From contig BBXU01001515.1 in the NCBI GenBank assembly GCA_001598975.1, forward strand, positions 1 to 49,647: 49,647 nucleotides of DNA, written 5' to 3'. The position numbers and the translations under genes are program-made. This document shows, in pieces, positions 31,566 through 44,400 of the stretch. The notes under the pieces were generated by a model. That model saw only the letters and a list, made by a program, of their open reading frames with translations, had not been told where the DNA came from and searched no databases. Position 1 is the first letter of the stretch. Every line of letters begins with the position of its first letter. This DNA is from Parachlorella kessleri. Taxonomy: Eukaryota > Chlorophyta > Trebouxiophyceae > Chlorellales > Chlorellaceae.

Positions 31566-31952
31566 ATACTATGGCCAACTGAGTTGCAAGCATCACGATG
31601 GTCCATACACAAAGAGCATCAATGGTCTGTCACCTATCAGCTTCAGCCTTTACCTCGTACAAACAGGCTGGGAGGCCAAAGCCTGCCCCGGCTTGCACTT
31701 CGTAGATACGGGCTGCATGATGTTGATAGTGACCAGCAACCTGCCAGACCTGTCATCCCTGGCACTGGCTGGCTCGGTTGGGAAAGACTGCAGCAAGGGA
31801 GTCGTGTGAGCTTATATGTCGGCCCCATTGGCGCCAAACTGTACACACTGCAGGACCACCGGAGTACCTTTGAACGCATTCCAGTAATGCGAGGGCCACT
31901 GACAGCCACGGCGGCGATGTAGCGATGAAGCTCAGCTAGGCAGGCGGTGCTG

Positions 31953-33421
31953 ATGGAGGTGCTTCTCCAGAGCGTGCTGTCAGGGGCGCTACCCTGGCAG
32001 CTTGCCCTGGCATGGGCCGTCTCCAGTGGCGATGCGGCTCCCCCACCGGAGTTGAGGGTGCCTGGAGCGGGCATGGAGCTTTCACCCAGCAACACGCACC
32101 AGCCTCTCACTTATAGGCCCGTGGATTTCCGCACCCACATACTAAACCACGTCAGAGAGCAGGCAGAACTGATCCTGGCAGCAGCGGAGCAGGAGGCAGG
32201 GCCCAGTCACCCACCTACCCCTGAGGCCCCGTCCAAGGGCCTGGCAGCGCCTACCGCTGGCAGCTCTAGGCGGCTGGCAAGTGCGAGTCACCAAGCCCAC
32301 GACCACCATCATCACCCACAACAGCAGCAGCAGCAGCGGCGGCCTGCAACACCCAAGCGGCAGCAGCAGCAGGTTGAGCGGCAGCAGGCACAGGTGCAGC
32401 GGGTCAGCCGGCGCTTAGAGCCAGGGATGGTTGACGATGACAATTTCCCCGCCCTGGGGGCGCCTGCGCCTTCCAGGGGTGCCAGCCCTGCCAAGCCCAA
32501 GAAGGCGGTGAGTTGCCTACCCCTGCCGTGGCTGTTGTATGGATCCTTGGCCATTCGGGGTTCACTTTGCACCATTGCTCTTGTGTTAAGATTTATCACT
32601 AGTTCACTGCCTTGCTGAGCACATCTTCGCTGCGGAAAGTTGATTGGCAGAGACCTGCAAGCTCTTTCCTTGTCTGACTGCAGGGCGCCAGGAGAACTAT
32701 TGTGCCGGCCAAGCTGGAGCCCTCCACAGCACCACCCCCTGGCCCAGCTGCCGCAGCATTTGCAAGTGCTGCAACACTGCCGCTCTCGCCGCCGCTGATG
32801 CCAGGTGCGCCGTTGCAGCAGCGGGCGGAGCAGAGCATGCCGGCTTTCGCTGCGACGCAAGGCAGGGCGGCACTGGATGTCTCTTCCCCGCCGGCGCGTT
32901 CGGTCAGTACAGCAGCCCCTGAAGGCGCCAAGGGGCCGAGTGGTACAGGCACAGCTGCAGGACCCATGCCCAAGCGGCGCCTCATCCCAACTCGTGTGGA
33001 GGGCTCCTCGCTGCAAGTCAGTGAGAGCTTCCTGGTGTCACCTGCAGCGCTGCCGCTGCAGCGCCCGCCGCTGGCTAGCAGCACGCCGGGCGGCGCAGGC
33101 GCGAGCTCTACGGCAGCAGCCTTCCAGCTGACCCCTGTGGAGGCACAGGAGGTGTGTGTGAAGCTCAGCTTTGGCAACGAGGGCTCCACCGTGGCGCAGA
33201 CCAGCAGGGAGGGCCCCAGCAGGCACAGCAGGGCACCACCGCCTGGCTTTGAAAGCCAGCCAGGCAATTGTGGTGACGAGCCTGGACGACTGGGGAAGCT
33301 CATGGCAGGCATGGCACTCAGTGATGCAGGCGGCCTACAAAGCAGCAGCAGCAGTGGGGCTAATGGCAGCAAGGGTGCATGGGGCAGGCAGCAACATCAC
33401 CAGCAGCAGCAGCAGCAACAA

Positions 33422-33453
<32 letters not shown>

Positions 33454-36400
33454 GCCATGTCGGGAGCAGCAGCAGGAGGGGTGGCCGCCTCCTGACCGGA
33501 TAGTGGATGCCCCAGCAGCAGGGCGTCAGCAACTGCAGCCGCAATCTAGCAGAACTGTTTCACCCTGGCCACCGCTCGAACAGTCAACACAACCTCGGCA
33601 GGCAGCCCTTGGTGGTTGCAGCAGGCCTGGCTCTTGGGGTAAGGTGGCAAGGCACCAGCAGCCCACAACGGTCACCCCAACCGGCATTAGTCCCCAGCTG
33701 AGAACTAGGCTAGAAGCGGAGCCCGGCAGTGGCAGCAAGGGGTCCCCAACAAGCTTGTTGCTTGCCAACACCGCTGCTGCGGAGCCTGGACAGGCGAATG
33801 GCACGCCGCCTACAGTGGCCTCGCTTGGGCCTGGGGGGACCCCTGGCAGCGCTGCTGCCCCCAAGTTCCCGTCCCCTATGGAGGCAGTCTTTAGGCGACT
33901 GGATGCCAGGGCTTCCATGGCAGCTGGAGTGAGGGTGGGGTTGGCAGCTGAGGCGGTGGATGGCGCAGCTGTCGATAGTCAGGCGTTGTTGGGGTTTGGG
34001 GAAGGCGACCGTGCGGGGCAAGGGATTGGAAATCCTTGCGAGCCTACCACCGAGCTTGCAGCTGTGCCGGCAGACGTAGCAAGCCCTGCCACTGCTACGC
34101 TTAAGAGGTCACCTCTGGGAACCATCGTAGCTGCAGCTTTGCCTGCAAACGGTGCCGCTCCTTCGGCAGAGGGTGGACCGTCTCCAGCACTTTGCTGCGA
34201 GGTCTCTTGCGGTCCGCAGGCTGGCAATGGGGCATGCAGTGACAGCCCGCAGCGAAAGGCAGCCTGCCTATCACCGCAGAAGCGTGCTGCTGAACCTGAG
34301 GAGGAGGCAGGGCCAGATGCCATGGTATGTGCTGGGGATTAGCCAATCCTGTTGATTGCCTTGCCAATTGCAGTTGCGTGTGTGTGTATGGAGCAAGCCG
34401 CCAGCATCGCCGAACAGCCATGGGTGTGCTGCAGTCAGCACACCCAGTTTGTGTCACCATCGGTCCGTTACAGCAGCGGTTGGGCTGCCCGTGTCACGCA
34501 AGGCCTGGCCATGGCAGCTGGAAGTGCTCTGTGCATTGATAGTCGTTGTGCCGAAGCCTCATGCCTCTGCATTGCTGCAGTCCGGTCCACCAGACCAGCA
34601 GCACCCAGCCGTGCCCCTCACAGAGCCTGGTGCTCGGCTGGCTCACCTGCATGCCGGCCTGCTGGCAGGCTGTAGTGAGCTTGCCTTGGGAGCAGAGCTT
34701 GACTTGCTGATGAACCTACTCGCTGTGGGTACTGGTGTGAGGGTGGACCCTCAGCTGGCCCACCTCACAGTGCTGTGGTGTGGGGAGCAGGCACAGCAGT
34801 ATGCCTGCTATGTGCTTCAGGCAGCAGGTGAGCGAGTGAGGTGCCGCTTAGGCACTGCTACGGTGTGCCGAGCCTTGATGTTTTCACATTTCTGGGTGAC
34901 GGCGGTCTTGCTGGGGGTGCCAGCAGCATTGGCCCTTGAGCTTGGCCATACTTTGCTCCTGCTGCGGCTGCACGACAGGAAGTCTTGGCTGTATTGACTA
35001 GATTAATAGTGACACTGGCTGGCAGCATGCTGGCATGCAGGCGGCCTGGTGAGAGGTCTAGGGCCTAAGCTACTAGAAGACCTGCGGGGCTTGCCCATTA
35101 TCCAGGCACGCTTCCCACAGCTTCAGCAGGCCATGCAGGCAACGCTAGACCACTTCCAAGCCATCCAGCTGCACACAGGTGAAGCGGGAGGATTGTTGTG
35201 GTGGCCTTTTCACGTAGGTTTGAGGATGTAGGCCACACATCACTCTGAGGGTTCCGGTCTGTTGACAAGTTTGGCGGCTGGTCGGCTGGTGCAGCTGCAA
35301 GCTGCATTCGCCACATCACCTCCGTGCTACTGGGCGTGAGGGTTTGACCACTTCCCCTGCTGACGTGCATGACTTGGTGCTGACCTACCCTGTATAGTGG
35401 TACGTGACTACCCTGGTGCTGCTGCACTGCAGAGCGGGCCTACCACCAGGTCAAGCCTGGCAGCATCCTCAGCCTCTTTGGCCTCCCCGCTTTCACCAAT
35501 GATGGCAAGAGGTCTCGCTCGCAGGCAAGTTGGGTGCTCACCCCAAGCTTTTGTGCAGAGAAAGCTACCAATGACCGACACTTTTTGTGAAGTGCACCTA
35601 GGTCAGGTAGGCCAGCACCTACCGAGCCCTAGGTGCCGAACGCAGAAAGTGAATGTACTGGGTTTAGAGCTCCTCTGCTGCGACTTTGCCGGCATGGCCG
35701 ACTTGCTCTTGCACGTGCGCCTTGTGGGCTTTCTGGGTTAGCCACCACCCCACCATTACTCGCTCGTCAGACCTGCGCAGGAAGAACAGCGGAGGCTGAA
35801 TAACCGCGAGAGCTGCCGGGATGAGTGGTTTGCGCTCATGAAGGAGGCGGCTGCCCAGATGAACTCCTTTGCGGGCCGGCAGCTGGGTGCCGGTCTTGGA
35901 AATGGAAGCTTGCGGGGGCTGGCAGCGGGCGGCAGTGATAGATTGTCTGAGGCCGGCAGCAGAGCCGGGGTGCCAGGTAACTTGGGCCGCATGCAGCCGG
36001 GAAGTCCAGGGCAGGGACGTTTGACCTCTTGCCGTTGGACCACTTATGATGCTAAATGCTTGCTGGACTGGCTGAAAGGACTGAACTTTTTGGCAGCATG
36101 TAGTGCGCACTGTCTTTAAGCAGCTGAGGACATGGCAACCTGGGGAGGAGGCATGTGGCATGGCAACCTAGGGAGGAGGCATGTGGCATGGCAACCTGGG
36201 GAGGGGGCACGTTACTGCCCAGAATTAGCCCGTTGGTGACTTCCCTACTCTCATAGTGCAGGCGGCGATGAGGCCAGCGTGCTGCAGGCAATGCAGCACA
36301 GCGCCACCGAGCTGCTGCGGCGGCTGCGGCACGACAATTATGGTGCATTTGCAGAGCTGTTCGTGGCAGCGGTCCTGCAGGTGCGCACTTTCTGTGACCT

Positions 36401-39400
36401 ATGAGTTGCAGGACATCGTCGTCGGGCGTCAGTGTGTCAACTTTAAAGATACATTCCTGCAGCGCTTGTGGGAGGCATTGCCCTTTCGGTGTAGCGCGGT
36501 GTCTGGGGCGTTGTTGGCCTGGCCTTTGCTGCCTTCTTCCACTGCAACAGGGTTGTCTGGTAACCAGGCAGGCTGCTTGGCTCCCTACTGGCAGGTGTAT
36601 ATGCGTCTGCTTGCTGCTTCACCCCATGTGAACCCACCCCACTGCAGGCTGCTGCCACTGGGGAGCGAGAAACCATCATGGATGAGGAGCTAGCCCGGCT
36701 GGCTAAGAAAAACCTATCCAAGTTTCAGCAGCTCAATCAGCGCATGCAGGCAAGGCGGCCTTTTTGTGAGAACTGGGTGGCCTGCATCTGGAAGGCATGT
36801 AGTAGGCCATTGTTGTGCCTGCTTCCTGCTTGCGCTCCGAAGACCTCAGGGCAAGTGCTGCACCTGGGAATGTGTGAAAGCCTTGGACTTTGCTGCGGGC
36901 AAGTTTGACTAGTCTTGGCACGTCAGCCTCTACCAAGGAAACTTTGCAACCCTGGGCACCCCACGCAAGCGCACCTCCTGATGGAAGCTGAGGCGAGGTG
37001 AACACCAAGCCCATCCCGTGTGTGATGGGGATGGATGCAGGCGGGGCAAGGTGGCACTCCAGGCCCCTCCCGGGGTGGCGCTGCACGGCGGCAGCATAAC
37101 CAGCCAGCCATAGTGGCAGGTTTTGGCCGGCAACCGCAGCACCAAAGGCCACCCTTTCATGGCGGCGGCGGCTCTAAGGGTTATGCCGGTGAGGCAGACT
37201 ATCCTGTGGCTGCCTACCACTGCAGACATTGATGCAACCTTGTGGTCTCATCCCTTGGGAAGTGCCCACTCAGCAGGACCACGCCCATGTTGACACTCTG
37301 TGCCATTGGGTGCAAGCTCCTGCCTTGATATTGCCTGTTGATATATTTTTGCCTCTTTCACCTGCAGCTGCGTTGCATGACCGCACTTGCTCCAGCTTCA
37401 CCCGCCTTGACCTTGCAGGCAAGGGAGGCGGAACTGGTGGGGAGGAGGGGCTAGTTGCGTCACTGCAGCTCCTAGCCGAGTTCCCCCAGCCTCAGCGGCT
37501 GTATGTGATGTTCCTTGAGGCAGCGGACAGCCACCGTCTAAACTCCAGCCTGATTAGGTATGCGCTAGAGTTGTAGCGTGCCTCATGTAACCTGTGAGAC
37601 ATCTGGCTATGCGGGGTTGGGCCACGCAATGCAGCGGGCATGGTGTGACCCTGCAGGAGCCGTCCTGCCATATGACTGTGGCAGGCCCGCTGCTTGAGCC
37701 ACTGGAATGCGGCACGGGTCGCTCGCCGGCGCTCGGCAACATGGGCCTCAGGCTCCCACCCACTCCTCTCATGCACGTGTGGTGGCTCCCTCTTCTGGCG
37801 CCCGCAGGTGCATGGCTGCCAAGCTCAGGTCCCTCAACAGCCACATCCATCTGGGTGAAGGGGGCGTCGCAACGCCCACTGCCCTTGGCGAGAAAGTGGT
37901 GGCCACCAGTACGCTGGCTGGCTTCCTCAGCTACCTCTGCTTTGTGCAGAGTGGGTCGGGGGCCACAGGCAGCAGCGAAGGCAAGTGTGGCAGGGGTTGC
38001 ACGGTGGTGTACGGCTTGCAAAGCAGCAACTGCCAGCGCAGTAGGTCATTGGCCCGGCATGGGTGCCCCAAAATCTGCTGGCCTGGCGGGGTGGTGGTGG
38101 AACAGTGTATATGGGGGCGTGGAAGCTCAGGGTACGCATGCTGTTTACCTCTTTGTGCTTCACATATTCTGCACGCTAACGGAGACTCGCCTAGGCTCCA
38201 GCGCCCATGCTTCCTTGCCTGCATGGTCCCTGCCTGCAGACCCCACGGATGACGATGCCTTTGACGGCAGCCACCCGGTGGATGTGAAGGCTGCCCTGGA
38301 GGCGGCAGCCGAAGAGGGTTCTAGTCTGGTCTGGACCGTGCCCTGGGCTGTGCGCTACCTCTGGTTTCTGGGCTGGGACGCGGACGGGCTTGCAAGGAGC
38401 TCCTATTTCCGGTGTGTGTGCGAGGCCTTGGGTCATGGTGCTGCATGATCTCCATGCGGAACACATAGGTTTGTCACCCCACAGACTGTGATGGTCTCCT
38501 TCCAATGTGTTGCTCTGGGATATGTGCCGCTTGCTCTTGCAGCCGTTCTTGTGCACATTAGGAAGGCTGCAATGTGTCATTTGTCTGCAGGTCCGTCCTT
38601 GTGCGCCTCCAGCGGTTGCGATCGTCGGTCGTACTGATGCCGCGGCACCCAGCCTTTGGGCTGGCCGCCTTCTGCCTCCGGTCGTTACTGGACGGCTTTG
38701 CCGAGCGCATGGGGCCGCAATTGATGCCTGTGCCAGAGGCAGTGGCATGCGACAGCAGCCGTACGGTGGCCTCTCCTCCACTTGCCTGGCCTCCTGAGAG
38801 CTCAGGCGCAGAGTCAAGTCTGGGCTACCATGCTTGCATGGAACCTACAGCGCCAGGAGTAGTCGAGGGGGCCATGGACAGCGCAACACACTTGTCACCT
38901 GCTGCAGAAACGGCTGTCAGGGCCGCCGCTGCTGGTGCCAGCTTGGGGCAGCAGCCAGCAATAGCAACCTCGCTGGGTGCTGCCTTGGCTGCGTGCGATG
39001 GCCTCCTGGAGAGGCGGTATGTGCAGCTGTGTTGCCCCGCCTTGGACTATGCCCAGCAACTGTTCCGCAGCAGAGCAGGCGCAGCGGGCGCCGCCTCTCA
39101 AGCCCCACTGGTGCAGCGCCGGATCAAGAAGATCCGTCCCACCGCACCCTCAGGCCCTGCTGCAGCCAGGGTAGCCCTGGAGGTGAGTCACCACGCCTGG
39201 GTATTAGCTAAGAACAGTGATATGCATCCGGCCGTCTGCCCTAAGTGAGCGCAACGCTGCTTGGTCATACCCCGCATTGGGGAAGTATTTCGTGATGAAG
39301 TCTCCCGTCTGTATGTAGAGCATGTGCATAGGCGTGCTGCACTGACGGTGGATGGTGCACGCTCATTTGTGCATTCCTTGCTTCCTCTTTCAGGTGCCCG

Positions 39401-40747
39401 CGGCCCTGCAGTCAGCCGCGGACGCGGGGCATGACGTGGTGAAGCTGCGGCTGCAGAGAGCATTCCTGGAGCAGTATAGCACAGAGGAGCACAAAGTGCG
39501 GGCGGGGTGTTGGGAATGCATTGCTGATGTTAGCTGAAGCATTGTTGTACTTGCCCCTCGCACCATAATCCTCCGCTGCCAAGCCTGACTGTGTAGCTCC
39601 CCAGCGGCTGGCATACAGTAGGGAGTCTGTCCAGGGATGCTAAGCGACATTGCACCGGACCCACGCAGGTCAAGCTGAAGGAGGTGGTCGACTATGTGGC
39701 TGACATAATAGCCTTCAATGCTGCCACCACGGCCTTGGGTGTGCTGGCGCAGCCAGCTATCGAGGCGGCAGCAGCACAGATGATAGGTGGGCTGCATGGG
39801 CATGTGCTCAACAAGGCAGCACCTGGAATAGCTTCAGTTGTGCTGCTATATGGGCTTCTTTTAACCTAGCGTTGCATGTGCGGTGGTCATCCGCGTTTCT
39901 CGCCTGCATCCCTTAGGCTGACTAGGTGCTCGTGTGCGCATCGTTTATCCGCGATAACCTGAATTGAGCCACTGCCGGTTATCGTTGACAGTTCCTTGTG
40001 GCATGCAGATGCTGCTGAGGGTTTGGCCGTGTCGCTCATCGGCCAGGGCCAGCTAGCGCCTTCCATGGAGCCGGCGGTCCGGCTCAACATGGAGAGCCTG
40101 GCGGAGCAGCTGATAGCGGCCGCAGCCACGCAGCTTCTGCAGGAGGGCCAGCAGCATGCAGAGCGCGAGATCCAGGCCCACGCTGTGCGCGCCATGCTGG
40201 CGCTGACCCCCGCTGCCCTTGGGGAGGCGGTGGTGGGCACCGCCGCTGCCATCGTGGCGGAGTACGCTTCGACCGCCTGTGCCCAGAGGCTGCTGTCACA
40301 GGTGAGAAGGGAGGATAAGAATGGAAAGCCATCACCCTGGCGTGGCTCCTGCTCCTGGTGGTCAAAGCTCTGTGCCTGACTGCGTGTCTGAATACAGTAT
40401 GTTCCTGTGGCACGCATAATTTGTGACAGCTCTCAGCAAGGCCCCTCAAGCTGTCCTGGCCTGCTGTGCTTTGGTGGCTATCATGAGCAAGGGTAGGGAT
40501 GGATTTTGCCTGCGGCTGTAAAGCTGTGCTTATAGAGTGCTGGCTCTTGCCGCAGGTGCCCTCCTTGGTTCGGGAAAGCATCACAGCCCAGATAGACACC
40601 ATCATGACTGCCGTAAGGAGAGGGCGACTGGCGCAGTTGAAGGCTAACAACAAGGCTTCCCCAGCAGCAAGCGCCCCCGCTGCCTTGCAGCACCTTGTGT
40701 CCGAGGGACTTCCAGGGCAGCCATCCCTGGAGAATACGGAGTCTTAG
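31953..40747 (+). CDS. CDAN1: Codanin-1 homologue
   Basis: Codanin-1 is the ASF1-binding regulator of histone H3-H4 supply in animals (mutated in congenital dyserythropoietic anaemia type I). Seventeen exons: 31953-32507, 32684-34324, 34581-34827, 35041-35178, 35433-35524, 35781-35976, 36262-36380, 36648-36749, 37041-37188, 37368-37557, 37808-37980, 38240-38411, 38591-39182, 39394-39495, 39669-39786, 40009-40301, 40556-40747; 5070 nt, 1689 residues, stop TAG. In Codanin order: MEVLLQSVLSGALPWQLALA (start helix); VDFRTHILNHVREQ at 57-70 (human-type FVPFLLNFLREQ); DDDNFPALG at 161-169; KRRLIPTRV at 282-290 (human RRINPTPV). Next come ELALGAELDLLMNLLAV, MFLEAADSHRLNSSL, STLAGFLSYLCFVQ, VWTVPWAVRYLWFLG and a C-terminal VKLKEVVDYVADIIAF. 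Residues 190-730 are a Gln/Pro/Ser-rich insertion, so the protein exceeds the about 1230-residue human form. Introns after 35524, 36749 and 37980 have GC donors. Confidence 0.85.
33396..33476 (+). repeat. CAG/CAA trinucleotide tract (polyGln)
   Basis: A long CAG/CAA run inside exon 2 of the Codanin-1 homologue encodes about 20 glutamines with little interruption. A second shorter tract lies near 32320-32395 in exon 1. Such tracts are common in green algal proteins and tend to vary in length. Confidence 0.8.
36131..36211 (+). repeat. 28-nt minisatellite, about 2.9 copies, in a Codanin-homologue intron
   Basis: The unit CATGGCAACCTGGGGAGGAG plus GCATGTGG occurs at 36131-36158, 36159-36186 (one change) and 36187-36211 (partial, diverging at the end). 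It lies in intron 6, between exons ending 35976 and starting 36262. Confidence 0.8.
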
Positions 40748-40779
40748 CACGGCTAGCTCAACATAGGACAAGCATTGAG

Positions 40780-40784
40780 TGTAA
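40780..40784 (+). terminator. TGTAA polyadenylation-type signal of the Codanin homologue
   Basis: TGTAA only about 33 nt after the TAG stop. This would give an unusually short 3' UTR if used. No better plus-strand candidate is seen before the convergent gene. Confidence 0.4.
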
Positions 40785-41495
40785 ACTTGCAGGTTTCCAA
40801 CAGATTCGAAAGCATTGCGCCAGGCCATTGAAGGCCCTGGCATTGCTATCCTACGTAAATTGTGAGCGGGGTCTTCAGCATGCCAGGAAGATGATGCATG
40901 ATGCAGGGTAGCAAGGTTGATGCAAAATAGGGCAGAATTGTGATTGACTAGGGTGGGCTAGTGCCTCTGCTAGAATAGGACATGGCAGAGGTGACACAGG
41001 AATACTGATGTACAAGTAGGTTAGGAGATAAGCAGGTTTTACAAGCCTTTTGTGCAGCACCAAGCAATCACTGCGAAGCACCACTGTACGCAGGTGAATT
41101 TAGGACTTAGGCAGGCCTTTCCGAGGCAGGCTGCCCACCGGGAATACAAGCAAACACTGAGAGCACCAAAAGCACGAGCCTGGCAGTACAGGCTAGTAAA
41201 ATTTCATAGCAAGACAAGTACACTGGATGAAATGCAGGAATAAGTACAGTGAGGCTTGTCAGCATTTGTCAGAGGCAGGGAAAACCCTCACCCGTCAACA
41301 AACTGATCATCAATGAAGAAGGGCAGAGGTATCCTGTCTCCACACAGGAGCCGCAAGATGCGGCGCAGTGCCGCGGACAGGTGCAAGCGTAGGAAAGCAA
41401 GAGAACGACACGACATCAGAAAGGCACTGTCAAGGCCAGCAACCTGCCCTATATATCTGACATCTAACATCAACCCCAATGTGCACAGTTGTGGT
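40785..41495. other. Convergent intergenic region
   Basis: 3' ends of the Codanin homologue (plus) and the synergin-like gene (minus) face each other. No coding exon is seen on either strand. A minus-strand TGTAA lies at 41039-41043. Confidence 0.5.
41039..41043 (-). terminator. TGTAA polyadenylation-type signal of the synergin-like gene (minus strand)
   Basis: TTACA on the plus strand, about 450 nt downstream of the TGA at 41496-41498. This is a plausible 3' UTR length for this genome. Confidence 0.4.
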
Positions 41496-44400
41496 TCAGT
41501 CTAGGTCAGGCAACACCCTTGGCAGGCAGCCCGCCCACAGGTTAGCCACCGGCACCAGCACCGGCCGGCCCTTGAGCCATGAGGCGCGCCCAGCCACCGG
41601 CAGCGCTCCTTCCAGCAGGCACAGCGGAAGCAGCGTGAGGCCGTCCAGGCCCTCGCTCCACTCCAGCATGCGAGGGAAGGCGTCTAGCGACAGCCCTGGG
41701 GCCCCGGCCTCCGCCTGCTGCACGGCATCTAGTTGTGCCTCCAAGCCCACTGCCTGCTGCAACTCTCCCTGCCGTCCTTCCTGCTGCTGCTGCTGCTGGC
41801 CGCTCGAAGGAGATGGGTCAGCCGTGGGCCCAAACAAGCTGCGGCTGCTGGCCAGGACTGCCTCTTGGAAGCTCAGCCCAAGCCCCGCGGGCTCTTCAGC
41901 TGTCGCCAAGCCCTGCCACCCGGCCGCCTGCTCCGTCCCTGGCTGAGCTTTGCAATCCACGGTGTCCGCTGCCATGCTGTCCGCTACTCCTACTTGCTGC
42001 TGGGCTACTACTAGTGGTGCAGGTGCTGCCCAGGCAGCCTCACAGCGGGCCCAGGCCTGCTGCAGCTCACCCACAAGCCCATACAGCCCTAGCAGCCGGG
42101 CCGCCACCTGCGCAGGCGCATGCAAGGGCAGGGTTAGGTGCAGTGTGACTGCAAGATGGGAGAGTGACAGCTGCCGCAGGCCCGGCAGACCGCCAAAGGT
42201 GCGTCGCAGGCCATGCAACAGACAGTTCGCATGACACGGAACAACTCCACACCAGAAACACCCACGCAGGGCCACGGCAGTCCTGGCGCAACCAGATGGC
42301 CTTGTTGAGAAGGCACCCTGGTGACCTGGCATGCCTCCCTCCACTTCAAGAAGATTCCGTGGCCTACTAATCATGACCCCCACCTGCACCACGGCTGCAG
42401 CCAGGAACACCTGCCCCAGGGACGCGAGGTAGCGCTGTGCTTCCTCCACAGCCAGCAGGGCGCCGGCGGTACCACCTTCACAGGCTTCCCGCCACAGCCG
42501 CCCCCCGCGCTCCAGCTCCCTAGCCGCAGCCTGCACCAGGTGCACAGGCAGGCTAACTGGCTGGCCAGACCGGCATAACGTACCGCCGGTTAATGGAGAG
42601 ACACAGCTATGCAGCTGGTAGTTACAGGCCCATGCCATACAATGGAGCTGCGTCACGGTAGCCAACAAGGCAAGCTGGCCACCCATGTGCACGCAGCCGC
42701 CCCTCACATTCCCAACACACAAATGCACCTCCCTGCCAGCTGTCTACATGTCAACCTGGCCCACCAGCTGCCTGAATTCCTCAGTCTTTTAGCTCTCTTA
42801 CAAAGGAAAAAAGACACTCTGTAGCAGTTTATAATAACAAAAGGCAGCTGAAAGACACGCCCAGCAGCCAGCAGGCCTCACCTCCAGGAGCATCACCCAG
42901 GCCACCCCATACTCAGTCACCACCTCCTCCCACTGGCCAGCAGGGGGAGGCGGAGCCCCCGCGTGGGACACCTGAGGCAGTCCCAGCGCTGCTGCTGCTG
43001 CTACTGCTGCTGCGACTACTGGTGGCTCTTGCAGCGGCTCCAGCGGCTTTGCTAATGCTGCCGATGGCAAGCCATCCCCTTGGGCAGGGGAGCCAGGCTC
43101 CTCAGGTGGCGTGTTGCTCACCGACTGCAGAGGCGCGTCAGCTGTGTCCAAGGACCCCCAATCTTCAAAGGCCGGCTCTGCCACAGCATCCTCTGCTGCT
43201 CCAGCAGTAGCTGTTGCTGCCTCCACGTCTGAAGGGCTGCAGCCTGTGCCATGCCTGCCTGCTGGCGCTGGCAGTGGCAGGCTGGCACTGGCAGCATTAG
43301 CCTGTGTCTGCCAACCCCGCCCGGTAGCCTCGCTGGCATGAGCGTCCGCAACAGACTCACTGGGGCCATTCTCCGCTGGCATGCCAGCAGCACCATCATC
43401 ACCATTGACAACCCCAGCTTCACTGGTGGTGAGCTCAACTGGTATTGAAGGCTCAGCACCTAAGCATCCATTGGTCAAGCCGGCGCTTACAGCAAGCTGG
43501 CTGGCGGGAGCAGCGTCTGCCCATGCTGCAGGTACCCCGGCAGCACTGGGGAGCCAGGGCTGGGCCCCAGGCGGCTCTGAGCCAGGGCCAGCATCAACAA
43601 ACTCGCCAAAACTATCCTCGCCCCAGTCGTCGCCGGCACCACTGCCGGGTGCTGCCAGCGGCGCACAGCTGGCTGCATTTGCGGACGCAGCTGCTGCTAC
43701 TGCTGCCGAGCCGACAATACCGCCGGTGAAGGATGCTGCAGGTGGGACCTGTGGGCCTTGCTGGTCCCGCTGCCCCCCAACAGCAACCACAGGCTCCTCA
43801 CGCTGCTGCTGCTGTTGGTTCCAAGGCGCGCCGCCCTGCTGGCCGCTAGGGCTGGCCGGCGGCGCCGAGCTAAAGGGCGCGGCGGCTACTGCCGCGGACC
43901 CGGCGACAGTGGGGCTCATGCTGGCCTGGGAGAGGGGTGCGATGGGCGGGTCCTCTTGTGTAAACTCCTCCTCCCCAAAGATGTCCAATGGGAGGGGTGC
44001 ACCCCTGCAAGCGACCACCGCAGAGACACTGCGGCCAGTGCGATCGCTCGAGCAGCTGCTGCCTGCAAGAGGTTGCTAAAGGCCCCCACCCCCCCGTCAA
44101 CCCTACTGAGGATGCTTGGACGGCTTGTTGGCCCACTCTCGGCAATATGGACACAAGAAGCAACACCCACTCAAGCCCGGACCAAAAAGGCAACCTGGAC
44201 CACGACCACCGTACGAGTGCAGCTGTGACAACAAAACCCCTCGCACCTGTCAACACCGTGCCCCAGCTGTGGCCCTTTCATGTGAGCAGCAGCAGTGGGG
44301 GACCCGGCAAACCCTTCTGCCGTGGAGTCGAGGCCCAGTCCTGCTGCCAAACCCCCAAAGTCTCCCCACTGGTCCACCGCACTGCTGCCTGCCGCTGCTG

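Larger units (their letters stand above)
30869..31952. other. Fasciclin 3' region and Codanin-homologue promoter region
   Basis: No protein-coding exon is supportable here. It contains a tRNA-like segment (31310-31397, minus) and a TGTAA at 31561-31565 that could end the fasciclin transcript. The last 400 nt should be the promoter and 5' UTR of the Codanin-1 homologue. Confidence 0.45.

Noticed and set aside
32599..33372. 257-codon minus-strand ORF over the Codanin-homologue insertion
   Set aside because: Antisense shadow of GC-rich low-complexity coding sequence; the plus-strand frame continues into conserved Codanin exons.
25219..40747. Reassigned genetic code (TAG read as sense), suggested by the TAG in the fasciclin gene
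   Set aside because: TAG ends other complete genes here at expected places: the Codanin homologue (40745-40747), the GYF gene (14269-14271, minus) and the 139-residue protein (1922-1924, minus). A single internal TAG is not evidence for a code change.
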